Shown here one piece after another: positions 1 through 10,382 of a DNA stretch of 64,000 bases. This stretch comes from Cyanidiococcus yangmingshanensis (Eukaryota; Rhodophyta; Bangiophyceae; Cyanidiales; Cyanidiaceae), in assembly GCA_013995675.1 (NCBI GenBank), contig VWRR01000020.1, positions 62,001 to 126,000 on the forward strand, read 5' to 3'. The notes under the pieces are model-generated. The model had not been told where the DNA came from. It saw only the letters and a program-made list of their open reading frames with translations, and did not search any database. Numbering within the stretch: position 1 is the stretch's first letter; the number at the start of each line of letters is the position of its first letter. Made by a program: the position numbers and the translations under genes.

Positions 1-183
1 CTCGATTGAAAGAATAACGTGGTTGATACGCTCCCGAGCCTCTTCACGAAACTTCTTCCAGTACGCCACTTGGTCCGACTCGAGCGCCGTGATTTTTGTC
101 AACAACTCAAGGTACTCCTCATCCAGCTGTTTGCGTTTCTCCACATAGCTATCCAGCTTGGTTGCTGTCTCCGTCAAAACCAT
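1..183 (-). CDS. Coiled-coil protein, C-terminal part beyond left edge (partial)
   Basis: The minus-strand frame is open from an ATG at 183 to the window edge, giving 61 residues that are strongly helical and charged, with heptad-like stretches (LDEEYLELLTKITALES). This composition is typical of a coiled coil and not of a chance frame. I do not recognise the family. The frame also stays open upstream of the ATG to about position 256, reading through a plausible segment (VQSLLFGIVTHKF), so the true start may lie further upstream, possibly after a one-base frame change of the kind seen in other genes here. Confidence 0.55.
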   Translation of the reverse strand, partial: MVLTETATKLDSYVEKRKQLDEEYLELLTKITALESDQVAYWKKFREEARERINHVILSIE

Positions 184-1338
184 GGCAGACAGGAACTTGT
201 GGGTCACGATGCCGAACAGCAGACTCTGAACGTCAACAGGGAGCACGCGCGTACTCTACGCACCGACTCTGACTCCACAAAAACGAAAACGGCTCCTCTT
301 CGGTACGATAGACGCTGAAGGTCACGAGCAACACCAATAGCGTCCTGAAAAGAACCAGAGCTGCTCGACAGCGCAATGACTGCGTTGCGCCGAACACGAC
401 AATAGGTCGTAGAGCAGGCCGAAGCGCTTCCTCGAACCGAACGTGTCGCGTTAATGGCCCATAAATGGAATAATTTGAACCATATCGTACATCTTGAGAA
501 GAACACGCCTTTGCGCATTCGCGGGGACCGACCGCCACCGATGGTGTGTCTGCCCGGGCGGCTTCTGAACGCTTTCGACGATGGCGCGAGGCAGCACAGA
601 GAAGGAAGATACTCAGCAGGTAATGGTCGTTACGACGCTTGTTGCACTTGTTGCGACCAGTGCCAAGGCGATCCGCGCGCGCGCTGTGATTATGAACACA
701 ACGGTCGGACACATGACCTGACGCTTGACTCCATAGAACCGAACAGGTATCCAGCCTACATTGACCGTTGTCAAACGACCTCTTTCCTAGTAGTCGTCAA
801 ACGATCAGCAGAGAACAGGAGGGAATCGGAGCCGGCACTTGAAACTGGTGTTCAGGAAGGGTGCACGCCCCAGTGGCTCGCGCGCTCAGCGAATCCATCG
901 AGACTCGTCTTCGACGCCACATGCATCGGTTCGCGATTCTTTGGCCGGATGGGAGCCTTCACTCGAGCAAGTGACTGTGTCTGCAGGGCGTACGCATGCG
1001 TACACACACACAAGAGAATATGTCCTTGTCTCGGGAACTGCTTGTTCCAATCGGAGCAATAAGCTTAGTCCTTCGTATATTTTGGAACCACCAGAGCATG
1101 GATTCTGGGAAAACAAGCATCAGCATTCTTCGACGCTGTCGTATCTGGACAATTTCATTCGGACACCTCACCCAAACTAGATCGTATGAATCGTGTTCTT
1201 CGGTGCGATGTCGGCAGCGCTCGATTCTCAGCCGATACGTTCGTCCCAACCGCAACGATACCCCGCTCTGATCGTGCTGTGCGCTCGATGCCATAGAGGG
1301 ACTCCCTCAGCGTGCGAAACGCCAAGACTACAGCGCAT
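184..1338. other. Intergenic, no convincing gene
   Basis: Several overlapping short frames exist on both strands, but none has a recognisable domain or a composition that stands out. The part next to position 184 may hold the 5' end of the left-edge coiled-coil gene. Confidence 0.4.
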
Positions 1339-2460
1339 TCACGACTCTCTCGAGCGATCTGCTTGGGACGCTTTCCCTGATTCGGCCTGTACTTGCTCTA
1401 ACAACGCCTTGAGTGCCTCCTCAGTCGCCAACGGGCCACGGTGTGCGCTCAGCGTCCATTCCGGATGCCGAGCGATTTCCGCCTGAACGCTTGGGTTGGA
1501 AATATTCGGTAAATACGCTGCTCCGCACCATTTCGCAAGCTCAAGGTCATTGTCGTCATCTACCAAGGCGACGGTTTGCTTTCGGCAGCCACCAATCGTC
1601 GACAAAATATACTCTGCTACATTCCGCTTTCCCGAACAAAGTGGGAAAACATCAGCCTTGCCCAGATTCAAAGCCATCTGCAGACCAAGCGGCGTGACCT
1701 GCGCCCGAATCTCTTTCGCCGCACAGTGTATGGTCTGTTCAGACAGGGGGTCATGTCGAGCACCATCCGAGGATTCGCCAGCGTTCCGACACCACTCCAT
1801 GCCTCCTCGTTGCAGAGACGCTGCAACATCGACGCGAAAGGCGGTATAGTACGCCCGGGTATCCAGCACCCACCCAGATGTCGAGAGTTGAGTCGCCGCC
1901 CTCCACAACGGTGCATCTATTGCGCTTGCATCTGCAGGTTCGGTGTCCGAGCTCGGCACCCCTGCTGCCTTCTTCGTCGTGGCATTGCTTGAAACAAGGG
2001 ACTCGTCGGACGGATAGAATGGATGTGGGCCTGTCCACTGCTCGAGTAGGTGAGCCCAGCCACGGTCTTCGACGTACGCTGATTCAGCACGCCAAACCAA
2101 CCGGCCTCCGTTCTCCCAGGCGATGGCGTCGACTTGTGGCAGAAGTGATAGCCGCCGATAGAGCGTACTAGAGCGCGCACCCGTGAGCAACGCGACAAAG
2201 ACACTGTGAGCCCGGAGCGCATCAATCAGGGCAACTGTGCGCTCGCTGAGGTAGCCACAACCGCTGGTGAGCGTCGGGAGGACCCGACAGGGAACCACGA
2301 TTCGTGGAACCGTGTCATAGATGAGGTTGACGCGACCGCGATCCTCCAGATCCGGCTCTACCTTGACTGAGGCGTCCAGTTGATCCCGATAATGGACAAG
2401 AGTGCCGTCAATGTCACTGAAAAGCGTCAGTTCATACCGACGAGCCTGCCCCGTCTGCAT
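1339..2460 (-). CDS. HAD-superfamily phosphatase, sugar-phosphatase-like (subfamily IIB type)
   Basis: This 373-residue protein starts at the ATG at 2460. Motif I (LFSDIDGTLVHY) lies about 14 residues in and gives the nucleophile and acid/base aspartates. Motif II is LLTGAR, followed by an ENGG element. Near the C-terminus a lysine region (NLGKADV) and motif IV (ALVDDDNDLELAKW) complete the active site. The order, with a large cap between motifs II and III, is that of Cof-type, sucrose-phosphate and trehalose-phosphate phosphatases, so a sugar phosphate is the likely substrate, but I cannot name it. The frame is open 58 codons further upstream without an ATG and is rich in Arg and Leu; a transit peptide with an unusual start is possible but unproven. 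Confidence 0.75.
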   Translation of the reverse strand: MQTGQARRYELTLFSDIDGTLVHYRDQLDASVKVEPDLEDRGRVNLIYDTVPRIVVPCRVLPTLTSGCGYLSERTVALIDALRAHSVFVALLTGARSSTLYRRLSLLPQVDAIAWENGGRLVWRAESAYVEDRGWAHLLEQWTGPHPFYPSDESLVSSNATTKKAAGVPSSDTEPADASAIDAPLWRAATQLSTSGWVLDTRAYYTAFRVDVAASLQRGGMEWCRNAGESSDGARHDPLSEQTIHCAAKEIRAQVTPLGLQMALNLGKADVFPLCSGKRNVAEYILSTIGGCRKQTVALVDDDNDLELAKWCGAAYLPNISNPSVQAEIARHPEWTLSAHRGPLATEEALKALLEQVQAESGKASQADRSRES

Positions 2461-2764
2461 CGTTTTCAGGAAACTGACCGAAACCAGTCGCGCTTCCCGT
2501 GCAGTTCGCCTCGCCAGCGCTCCCCTCAGTACGTTCAGCCGCAGGCCTTGGTCGCATAGCGCGCAACAGTACCTCCGATGCCTGACCAATATCAGCCTAA
2601 GCTGTACCGCGCCAACTCCGGGGCCAAGAAACACATCCAGCGAGCGTATATCTCGATCCTCTACTCCCTATTTTGTTGCAGCCGCAAAGATGCACGAATC
2701 GATAACAACCGCATATTCATATAAGTTGCTTCCATCAGCGCGCTTTATGAAACCACGACTTGAA

Positions 2765-2954
2765 GATTCTCTCCCTCAAATGGATCCTTAAAGGATAAAC
2801 GTATCTGTAGAGCGTAAACCATGACTGTTTCCTTAGATTCATTCTTTTCTGGATGTATAGATTCTCTCCCTCAAATGGATCCTTGAAGGATAAACGTATC
2901 TGTAGAGCGTAAACCATGACTGTTTCCTTAGATTCATTCTTTCCTGGATATCTC
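2765..2954. repeat. 95-bp tandem duplication
   Basis: Two copies of a 95-bp unit lie head to tail, at about 2765-2859 and 2860-2954. Both begin GATTCTCTCCCTCAAATGGA and contain GATAAACGTATCTGTAGAGC. They differ at only a few positions, with decay at the right end. The repeat lies between the HAD gene and PI31, upstream of both. Confidence 0.9.
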
Positions 2955-3549
2955 CATCAGAGCGCTCGACGCGAAAGAGACTCTACGAATGAGCTACGAC
3001 TCGGGATTTCGTGCCCACTCGAGTTCTTCAAATCAAAGCATAAAAAGCACACGATCACTAAGTTATTCACAAGTACTTATGTCGATGAATACATACGTAT
3101 CTAACTATTCCTATACCTTGTCATGAAGTTCATCAACGCTGAATCATCCTCTGAATGGTTCCAGCGCTCCTCCAGAAGAATGCACAGCGAACAGGCGCTG
3201 GGCCGAGATCGCCCGCGTCCCCGCAGACGTGCCAGCGCACTTCGGTCTCGAAACGTGCTCGTTCTGAAAACGGATACCTTTCGAATCGAGGTGCTTGTTT
3301 GCCTCTCGACTATTGACAGAGAACCTGGTGGACACGTTTTGGTGAACTTCGGGGCGTGCGTGTTCGTCTCGTTCAGACGACTTGGGCGAACAGGAAACCA
3401 GGTTTGAGTCGTGCCGTACTTGTCACCGTCCTTGGCGCTTTTCGGTGACAGGGAACGAAACAACGGCGTTGGGTCAGCTGGAGACACGCTTCGTGCCAAG
3501 GTGACAAGTCCGACAAGCGTCGTTGCTTCGGAGCTGTACTGCGTTTACT
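2955..3549. other. Shared upstream region of the HAD and PI31 genes
   Basis: The HAD gene (minus) and PI31 (plus) diverge from here, so it must hold the PI31 promoter. No coding frame is convincing and I recognise no motif. Confidence 0.4.
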
Positions 3550-4655
3550 ATGCCTGACGCTGGGGACGCCTCGGTGGCCGCCGCCAAATGGCTCGACGCC
3601 CTAGCCCTACCGTCCTGAACGTCCCGAGGAAGCGTTGGCGCTCGCTGTTCATGCGCTGCTTCTCCGTCACGGTCTACGTACTCGACAAACCGCTCTGGAA
3701 ACCGATATGAACCGGGACCCGTTACCCCAGGCGCCTGCTGAACGCCCAGAAGACTGGCTGCCGACCGCGGAACGCGCCGGCTACGGGACGCAATATCGAC
3801 ACTTTCGAAGTGCGTTGATGTTTCAAATACGCTCGGTCCCGAGTGGTCCCGATCGGCTGGTCGTTACAGGGTTTGCAATCGAGGAGCCCGAGCGAGTTGG
3901 AACCCTGTCACTACGCATCAGCGACTATATTCGTACGCATGTCTGGGAGCAGGCCCAGACGACGAAGACAACGCCACTGGATTGGAGCGCACTCGTTCAG
4001 GGTTGGCAGCGGCTCGCAACCCTGGTGCAAGTCGATTTGGTGCATACCTTGATACCAGACAGTGCCAAAGATGGTTATGAGCCACGCGCCTCGCCGCTGC
4101 CAGGGACAAACACGGGAGGCGTTCACAATGGTGGACAGTGCTGGCCTCGACACCCAGGGGCCACGGTCGTCGCGGGATCCTTTCGCAGGACCGTCGCGGG
4201 GCTGGCAACCAGCACCGCATCCTACTGGACCCGTTCCGGCAGTTGGCGACGATGATCGTTTGCCAGTCGTTGGGCCCGGGAGAGACTGGCGCGGACCTTC
4301 GCTACCCGGACTGATGCCACCTTTTCATCACGATGACGAGCGGCTCGGTGGCGGCATGCTGGTGGGACCCAACCATCCCCTGTTTCGAGTTGGATACGGC
4401 GATGACCTAGACGATCCCGACCGCGACCTTGTGCCACCGGATCCGCTACTCCGTGGCCAACGAGCGCTTCGTCGTGCAGATCGCGAGCGCCTAGCCCAGC
4501 TGCCTCCGGGATCACGAGTACCACCACCGCCGGGCGCACGAATTGACCCGTTTGGGCCGACGCTCCCACCGCCTGATGGACAACCCAACATACAACGAAA
4601 CCGCCACCGTTATGGAGACCTTGACCCGCCACCTCCGGACACGATGTACATGTAA
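3550..4655 (+). CDS. PSMF1: Proteasome regulator PI31 family protein (two frame changes)
   Basis: PI31 family proteins bind the 20S proteasome and help traffic it. The N-terminal FP domain starts at the ATG at 3550 and runs through ALAVHALLLRHGL and LRISDYIRTHVW to about 4060. The Pro/Gly-rich C-terminal domain carries the family hallmarks GGGMLVGPNHPLF and PPGARIDPFGP. The parts lie in three frames. The first change is at a CCC run (3605-3607); the second lies somewhere in 4060-4200 and I could not place it exactly. Each is equivalent to one extra base, and the corrected length is about 367 residues, normal for plant-type PI31. No splice-site consensus is visible at either junction. It converges with RRP12, about 310 bp away. 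Confidence 0.8.
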
Positions 4656-4965
4656 ATATCATTTGCGATGGTGCACGTCCTCAGGATCAGGTAGATGCCC
4701 CGCGCAGTTGCCTCCCTGATCAAGCGGATGCTTCCAGCCATCATGCCGTCAGCGAGGTGAAATGTCACAAGCTGGCCACTGGCGGCGTCGCGAGCCAGCG
4801 CCCCTTGTTGTGCACGGGATATGGAGAGCACTTGTCGGATGCTCTCCATGCTCGCGTCCGAAATCCATCACCCATCCATCTCAGGGTTGGTTTTTTGGTA
4901 TCCGGTGCTGCTGCCGTTGCGCCCGGTCCTGAGCACAGGCACGTGGACCGCACTGGGTTCGCGCT

Positions 4966-7900
4966 TCAACATTGGTCTCGCCTGCGTCTGCGTTTGATCC
5001 TGGTCGTGCGCTCCCGAGAGGGACGAACCAACCCGCGAAGCGCGTCTCGCGAACCCGTATCCGCATCTATCGTTTTGCGTTTCGAAGCGGGACGCCGTTC
5101 ACCATGCAGCGGCACATAGGCGTACGGCTCAACGTAAACATGCTGACCGTCTCGGTAAACGGATCGTGGGCGGTCGCCACGGGCACGACTGGCCCGGAAG
5201 CGAGCCCATGGCGCGCTCGTTTCTCGGGCGCGCCTCGCACGTCGTCGCTGGCTACCCACAGATTCGACCCTGACTTGGTCGCCCGAGCCGATATCCAAAG
5301 CCAACGAGGCCTCCGATACTTGTCGCAGCTCGATATCGTGGTCTTCTCTGTCGGAGGGATCCGTGGCAATCACGTGGAGACGCCCAGTGTCATCCCAGTA
5401 CAACGATGCAGGTTCGGAATCCTGCAGCCGTTCTCCTGAATGTGAACGGCGACTGTCCATGCCCTTGGCTCGACGGGAACGATGCCGGCCCCCGACGGCA
5501 AGCATCCTCCGTGGCGACGATCGTCCGACACGGCCGCCTTGACCACCTGCTGCAGGAACCGCAGTATCCTTAGCGGTAGCGATGCTCGCAGACGTGTCGT
5601 TTTCAGAGAAGGCTTGAGTCAGGAGCGCGTCGCTCAAGTCTTCGGCTAAATCCGCCGGGTCACTGATTGAGCTCGCAGTGCTCTCATCCAACTGACTGGA
5701 CTCTGCTGGGAGAGCTCTCGTTCGGTTTGCCAATCGGTTGCGACCTCGGTCTCTCAAGTCGGAGGCGCTCCCATCGGTCGACCAGGTCTTTTTGCTCGAC
5801 GATGAGGGCGCCGAAGGGCCAGACCTTGTGGGCATCTGGCGCCGCCGCTGCGAACGACGAAGGCTCTTCAGAGCCGATTGGAGCATGGCCCGCATCGATG
5901 CGCTCCGGAAGAGAGACTCCAGCAATTCTCGTGGACAGCGCTTCACGAGACGCGCAATCACGCCACGAATCTCATAACTGGTACGGGCATTGGTCTCCCC
6001 GTGGACCACCAATCGATCCAGCGCTTGGCCCAGACTCCGGACCAGTGGCTCCACGGATGCCAATTGCATGATCGTGTGCTCTGTTGCCGGCACTGTGCTA
6101 GGCGATGGCGTTTCACGAAACAGAAAGGGAATACCGTGCTTCCATGCACGAAGCAACGCGTTCGTAACGATCGAGGCATGCTCACGATGCAACAGGGCGC
6201 GCAGCGGTTCCCAGAACGCTCGCTCAAGATCACAGACCAGTGCTGCCTGAGCTAATGAGGACCGAAGCTTGCCGATCTTGAGCGCCTGACGGACCCGAAT
6301 GGTAGTTAGCGAGAGGGCATCAAGGCAAGAGGCCACAGAGGACGCGTTCTCTGCCAGCAAACCGGCCAAGAGTAGCGCGATCAAACGACGCGATGGTGCG
6401 GGATGCTCTTGTTCTAGCCGCGCATCTACGAGCAGACGGAGTGCACCACGGGCCCAGGCGCGAGCTCGACTAGACGTCGCACGCAGACCAAACACAACCT
6501 CGTAAAATAGGGTCGTATGGGCCTCAATGAACGGCGCTTTTGCATCCGAAACCTGGTCTCGATCGACGACGCTCATCTGGAGAAATAATTGGTGAATGCA
6601 GGCCAGACGCAGCGCCTCGGCCGCGCCATGCGACTGCCGATAGGTCGACGCAAGCGCCGTTGCCACTTCCTGCATCCTTGGCACCATATCCACGACCCGG
6701 AAAAGCGCCCGATATGCCCGTTTCTGGATCTGTAATGGTGTCCCGGTACCCAAATACTCCTTCACAGTATCAAAAAGGATTGGCGCGGTCTCCGAATCCA
6801 CCATCATGGCCATCATTTCCAGCAAGAGCGCGATCGCCTCGGCGGTTTCGCTCCCTGCAGGCTGCACTGCCAACTGCATCAAGCGTCCTCGCGCCTGATC
6901 AAAGTAAAGTCGTCGCTCCTCTCTGACAGCCAGACGCGCACTCGCCCAGGCCAGCGCAGTCAAGAAGGGTGCTCGGCGATCGCACGGCTCCTCGCAAACG
7001 AAACGGAACAGTTCCCGAAGCAGCGCACCCACGATCACATTCCAGTTCTGCCGTTCCGTTGCCAAGTCAGCAGCGTATTCCAGCTCCACCATCAGTGACG
7101 GTTCCAGGTTCTCGCACAGCACACTGAGGAAATGACAGGCAAGCAGCTGCCACTGGGAGCTGCTCGCGGAGGCGTTGTGGCCCTCTGTCGTCACCATGGG
7201 AGCTATCGCGCCGCGATCCGTAGACTCGTCGGTCGGGCGACGGAGCCACCCAAGCACGCGCTGAAGAATCGCACACCATAAAGACAAGTGGCCGACTTGG
7301 CGAAACTCGATCGCACCACGACATACACTCGGACCAATGAGCCAGAGCTGGTAGCGCAAACGATCCACTCGCATGATCTCGTCAACGTCCTGCACTTCCG
7401 TCTGCTCCCGCAAAAGTCGCTCGTCCCATTGCACAGCCCAACATAGATAGGCTTGTAGACTTGAACCTTCGATTGAATGGCGCAGGATAGGCAACAACCA
7501 TGGAAAGAATGAACGACAATGGCCATGGCGAGCGAAGAAGAGCGCACAACCGAGTGCACGCACCGCCGTCCCGAGCAGTGCACGCATCGCCCGCTCGCTC
7601 TCCCGACGGGGACGCGCCACACGCATCAGTGCCTCGTAGCGCGTCAGCAGAAGCGACATCAGGCGATGCATGGCGTTCGTCCAGGGACATGTGTCCTCCT
7701 CCGTGGCGGGAAAATGGTGCCGGCCACGATGCGTGCATGTGGCGCTGGTCGTGTCCGTGTCTCTCCACGGATTCGGCACCGAGGCAGCGGGCGGTGCCTC
7801 GGCGTCCTGCTCGATGCGCCGAGCGCGCTGCGGCGAGCGCCTGTTTCGCAACGCCGCGCCTTTGATGTCTGACAAGATCATCGATTGGAGGCAGTGTTCA

Positions 7901-9285
7901 GCGTTTGGATCGGAGACGTGGATCCGCCCATGAGCGGCGACGAACGCGGAGAATACGACCTCCAAAGAGGACCATAAACGTTCCATGAGAGGATCCAGGA
8001 GTTGTTCCATCGTCTGTGCAGCAAGTTCTGGTTCCTGAAGATACAAAAGGCGAGCGAGTAGCGGCATGAGTACTTTCACCTTGAGCTCATGGCCCATATG
8101 GAGACTGATCATACGAAAGAGCCAGCCAATCGAGCTATGCAGGAGAGCAGTGTGCAAATCCTTGAGCGCCTTGACGGACGCCGTTTCGGAGATGGCGCCT
8201 GATGCCCCCGAGATGCCAGCGCTTTTCGCGAGCATTTTCGTGGAGCACTCGATAATCGCGGTGAGGTAGTCGGCCCAGAGGATGAAGCGGCGCCCTGGTA
8301 ATTGTTCTCGGGTCTGCAGGTAGTTAAGGACCTCTGTGCCCAAGTTGAGAAGGCGCTTGCCAATGTCTTCAACATCATCTACCTCATGGGGATGCCAGAT
8401 CGCCATGTGAAGCAGCATCAGCAGCGGTTCGTGTTTGTGCTCAGGTGCTTTGCGCTTCAGAAGCGTCTCTGTGAGCAGCTCCACGGTAGCGATAGGTACG
8501 AGTGTGCCTCTCGCTCGTAGCCATTGGGTGACGATGCGCCACGACGGTGTCTCTGGTAAGCCTAGCCCTGTGACGTTCTCCTCATCAGTGTGCCGGCGTC
8601 GACGGTGAACATCTCCGGAGAGCACGGTCAGCGCCTCTCGCAACACTTGGTGCACCTCGAGGGCGACCCGATAACGCAATACCGGGACCAGCGCACTTAG
8701 CTGAGAGGAGCTCGACTGCACCAGCCAGCGTCGACACGCACGACGCACAGCAGGCAGGCGCCAAGTGGCCTGATCCGACGGAAGACACTGCACCAGTCTC
8801 GCACAGGCACGGTCGATCGTCGAGACACTAGGCCCAGAAAGAGTCCCCTGATCCTTACTCATTTCATTCTGCTCCAATGGTCGCACTTCCTTCTGGCTCT
8901 GATCAAGCACAAACCCCAGTGCATCCAAAGCTATGGGTGCCAAGCGAGTCAGGAACACCTCTGTCCACTGAGCGTCACGCACTATCCAGGAAGACGCTCG
9001 TTCCGCCGCCTCGAGTGCAAGCGAGTTTATAACTGCCCGGTCAACCGCACTCGCCTCGCGCCAACGTTCCCGGCACTGGAAAATAAACACCAGCTGCTGC
9101 GTCAGTGCAGACGGCGTTACCGAGCGCTCGTCACCCGCAGCGGGCCCCAGGCTCGCATCGTCACTGACGGCTTCGACATCACCACTCTGCTCAGGCTCTC
9201 TGACAGCTTCGCATTTCCCTAAACCCTCACGTTGATCATCTGCATTCAATTGTAAACTTGCTTGCAGATCAGTCAACGAGTTCAT
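4966..9285 (-). CDS. RRP12: RRP12-like HEAT-repeat ribosome biogenesis factor
   Basis: An uninterrupted 1,439-residue protein. RRP12 is a nucleolar HEAT/armadillo-repeat factor needed for maturation and export of pre-ribosomal subunits. Most of the protein is repeated amphipathic helices rich in Leu, Ala and Arg. It ends with a basic low-complexity tail. Just before the end, at about residues 1388-1393, is the YAYVPL element, which resembles the DPYAYxPL-like motif near the RRP12 C-terminus, followed by a basic tract (RIKRRRRRDQC). Length and architecture fit the family (about 1,200-1,300 residues). The assignment rests mainly on overall build and the C-terminal motif. It is the longest gene here with no frame change. 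Confidence 0.75.
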   Translation of the reverse strand: MNSLTDLQASLQLNADDQREGLGKCEAVREPEQSGDVEAVSDDASLGPAAGDERSVTPSALTQQLVFIFQCRERWREASAVDRAVINSLALEAAERASSWIVRDAQWTEVFLTRLAPIALDALGFVLDQSQKEVRPLEQNEMSKDQGTLSGPSVSTIDRACARLVQCLPSDQATWRLPAVRRACRRWLVQSSSSQLSALVPVLRYRVALEVHQVLREALTVLSGDVHRRRRHTDEENVTGLGLPETPSWRIVTQWLRARGTLVPIATVELLTETLLKRKAPEHKHEPLLMLLHMAIWHPHEVDDVEDIGKRLLNLGTEVLNYLQTREQLPGRRFILWADYLTAIIECSTKMLAKSAGISGASGAISETASVKALKDLHTALLHSSIGWLFRMISLHMGHELKVKVLMPLLARLLYLQEPELAAQTMEQLLDPLMERLWSSLEVVFSAFVAAHGRIHVSDPNAEHCLQSMILSDIKGAALRNRRSPQRARRIEQDAEAPPAASVPNPWRDTDTTSATCTHRGRHHFPATEEDTCPWTNAMHRLMSLLLTRYEALMRVARPRRESERAMRALLGTAVRALGCALFFARHGHCRSFFPWLLPILRHSIEGSSLQAYLCWAVQWDERLLREQTEVQDVDEIMRVDRLRYQLWLIGPSVCRGAIEFRQVGHLSLWCAILQRVLGWLRRPTDESTDRGAIAPMVTTEGHNASASSSQWQLLACHFLSVLCENLEPSLMVELEYAADLATERQNWNVIVGALLRELFRFVCEEPCDRRAPFLTALAWASARLAVREERRLYFDQARGRLMQLAVQPAGSETAEAIALLLEMMAMMVDSETAPILFDTVKEYLGTGTPLQIQKRAYRALFRVVDMVPRMQEVATALASTYRQSHGAAEALRLACIHQLFLQMSVVDRDQVSDAKAPFIEAHTTLFYEVVFGLRATSSRARAWARGALRLLVDARLEQEHPAPSRRLIALLLAGLLAENASSVASCLDALSLTTIRVRQALKIGKLRSSLAQAALVCDLERAFWEPLRALLHREHASIVTNALLRAWKHGIPFLFRETPSPSTVPATEHTIMQLASVEPLVRSLGQALDRLVVHGETNARTSYEIRGVIARLVKRCPRELLESLFRSASMRAMLQSALKSLRRSQRRRQMPTRSGPSAPSSSSKKTWSTDGSASDLRDRGRNRLANRTRALPAESSQLDESTASSISDPADLAEDLSDALLTQAFSENDTSASIATAKDTAVPAAGGQGGRVGRSSPRRMLAVGGRHRSRRAKGMDSRRSHSGERLQDSEPASLYWDDTGRLHVIATDPSDREDHDIELRQVSEASLALDIGSGDQVRVESVGSQRRRARRARETSAPWARFRASRARGDRPRSVYRDGQHVYVEPYAYVPLHGERRPASKRKTIDADTGSRDALRGLVRPSRERTTRIKRRRRRDQC

Positions 9286-10382
9286 CGTTCAATGCGCAAG
9301 TCGAACTCGTTTCGCTGCCCACTTGCGGTGCGACGCCGCTCGCTGGTGTCGGCGACCGGCGAGGCGGATCAGGCCGAGACGACTTGGGAAACCCGATTCA
9401 CTCATCGGTGCCCATGCTCGACAGCTTCGGGATCGATGCTCAACCGCTTGATCTTTATGGTCATTAGACTGGTTTATGAATTGGATCAAAATAGATCGTC
9501 GATGAGAATCTAGGCTCTGTCGTATCGATGGCAAGCTTCTGATCGTGTCGTCCTCTCCTCGGAACGTTTTGGTACCGCGCTCCATCCGACATGACGTGCT
9601 GGTGCCTGCCATCGCGCACGGCGCGCTGCCCATGAAGCAGATCCCTCCTTGCGTGTCTATGTAGCATCCATTTTTGGTTTCCAGTGAACTCAACGGTTTA
9701 ATCATGTGATCGATGGTCCAACCGAGGAGTTCCAAGTGCCAGAATGCACGTCGTTGTTCGATTCGCTGAGACGTTCACAGTGGAATCGGACGCGGGTTGT
9801 TGGCGGCACGGCGTTGTCGTAGACGCAAACATCGACGCCGGTTTGGTGGCTTTGCATCAAGCGCCCGTTCTTTTATGTGCTGTTTTGTGCATAGTATCTG
9901 GGATCCAAGTTCGAAGCGGTTTTGCCACTGCACTGGGTGAATATGAGGATGCTACGTGACGTGTTTCGCCACCTGTGAAGAAACCTATTGACTATATGCT
10001 TCGTTCGGCTCAGGTATTCGGATGTGGATCCGAGTTCATTCGAACGACTTCAGTGGCAGACTGATCTGCCGCTGGTGAGCACAACGCGCACCATCGCCGC
10101 TGTCACGTGATGAACGTATAGAGGATTGTTCTGAGTCCGGGGTCGCGGGCATCGCTAGCATGGACGCGTATCGATATTGAGCCGTGAGCCGAGCACCCTC
10201 GTCCGAGATAGATGGACGCTGGCAACATAGGGGCGATCGGAACTCGCGTCCATCCAATACGCTGTGACATACCTGAGGGTGGCCGGGACCAAGACTGTGC
10301 TGGCGAGCCTCTGTTCGCAGGATCCGTCCAACCAACATGGTGTATCGCTCGCCTCAGATACTGCATGCCTCATTGTAGAGCT
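9286..10382. other. Intergenic, no gene seen
   Basis: About 1.1 kb between the RRP12 start and the 3' end of the BFR1-like gene, both on the minus strand. It must hold the RRP12 promoter. Only short frames without recognisable features are present. Confidence 0.5.

Noticed and set aside
4060-4200. A short spliceosomal intron explaining the second PI31 frame change
   Set aside because: No convincing GT...AG pair with branch point and suitable length is visible, and the same one-base change recurs in many genes at homopolymers.
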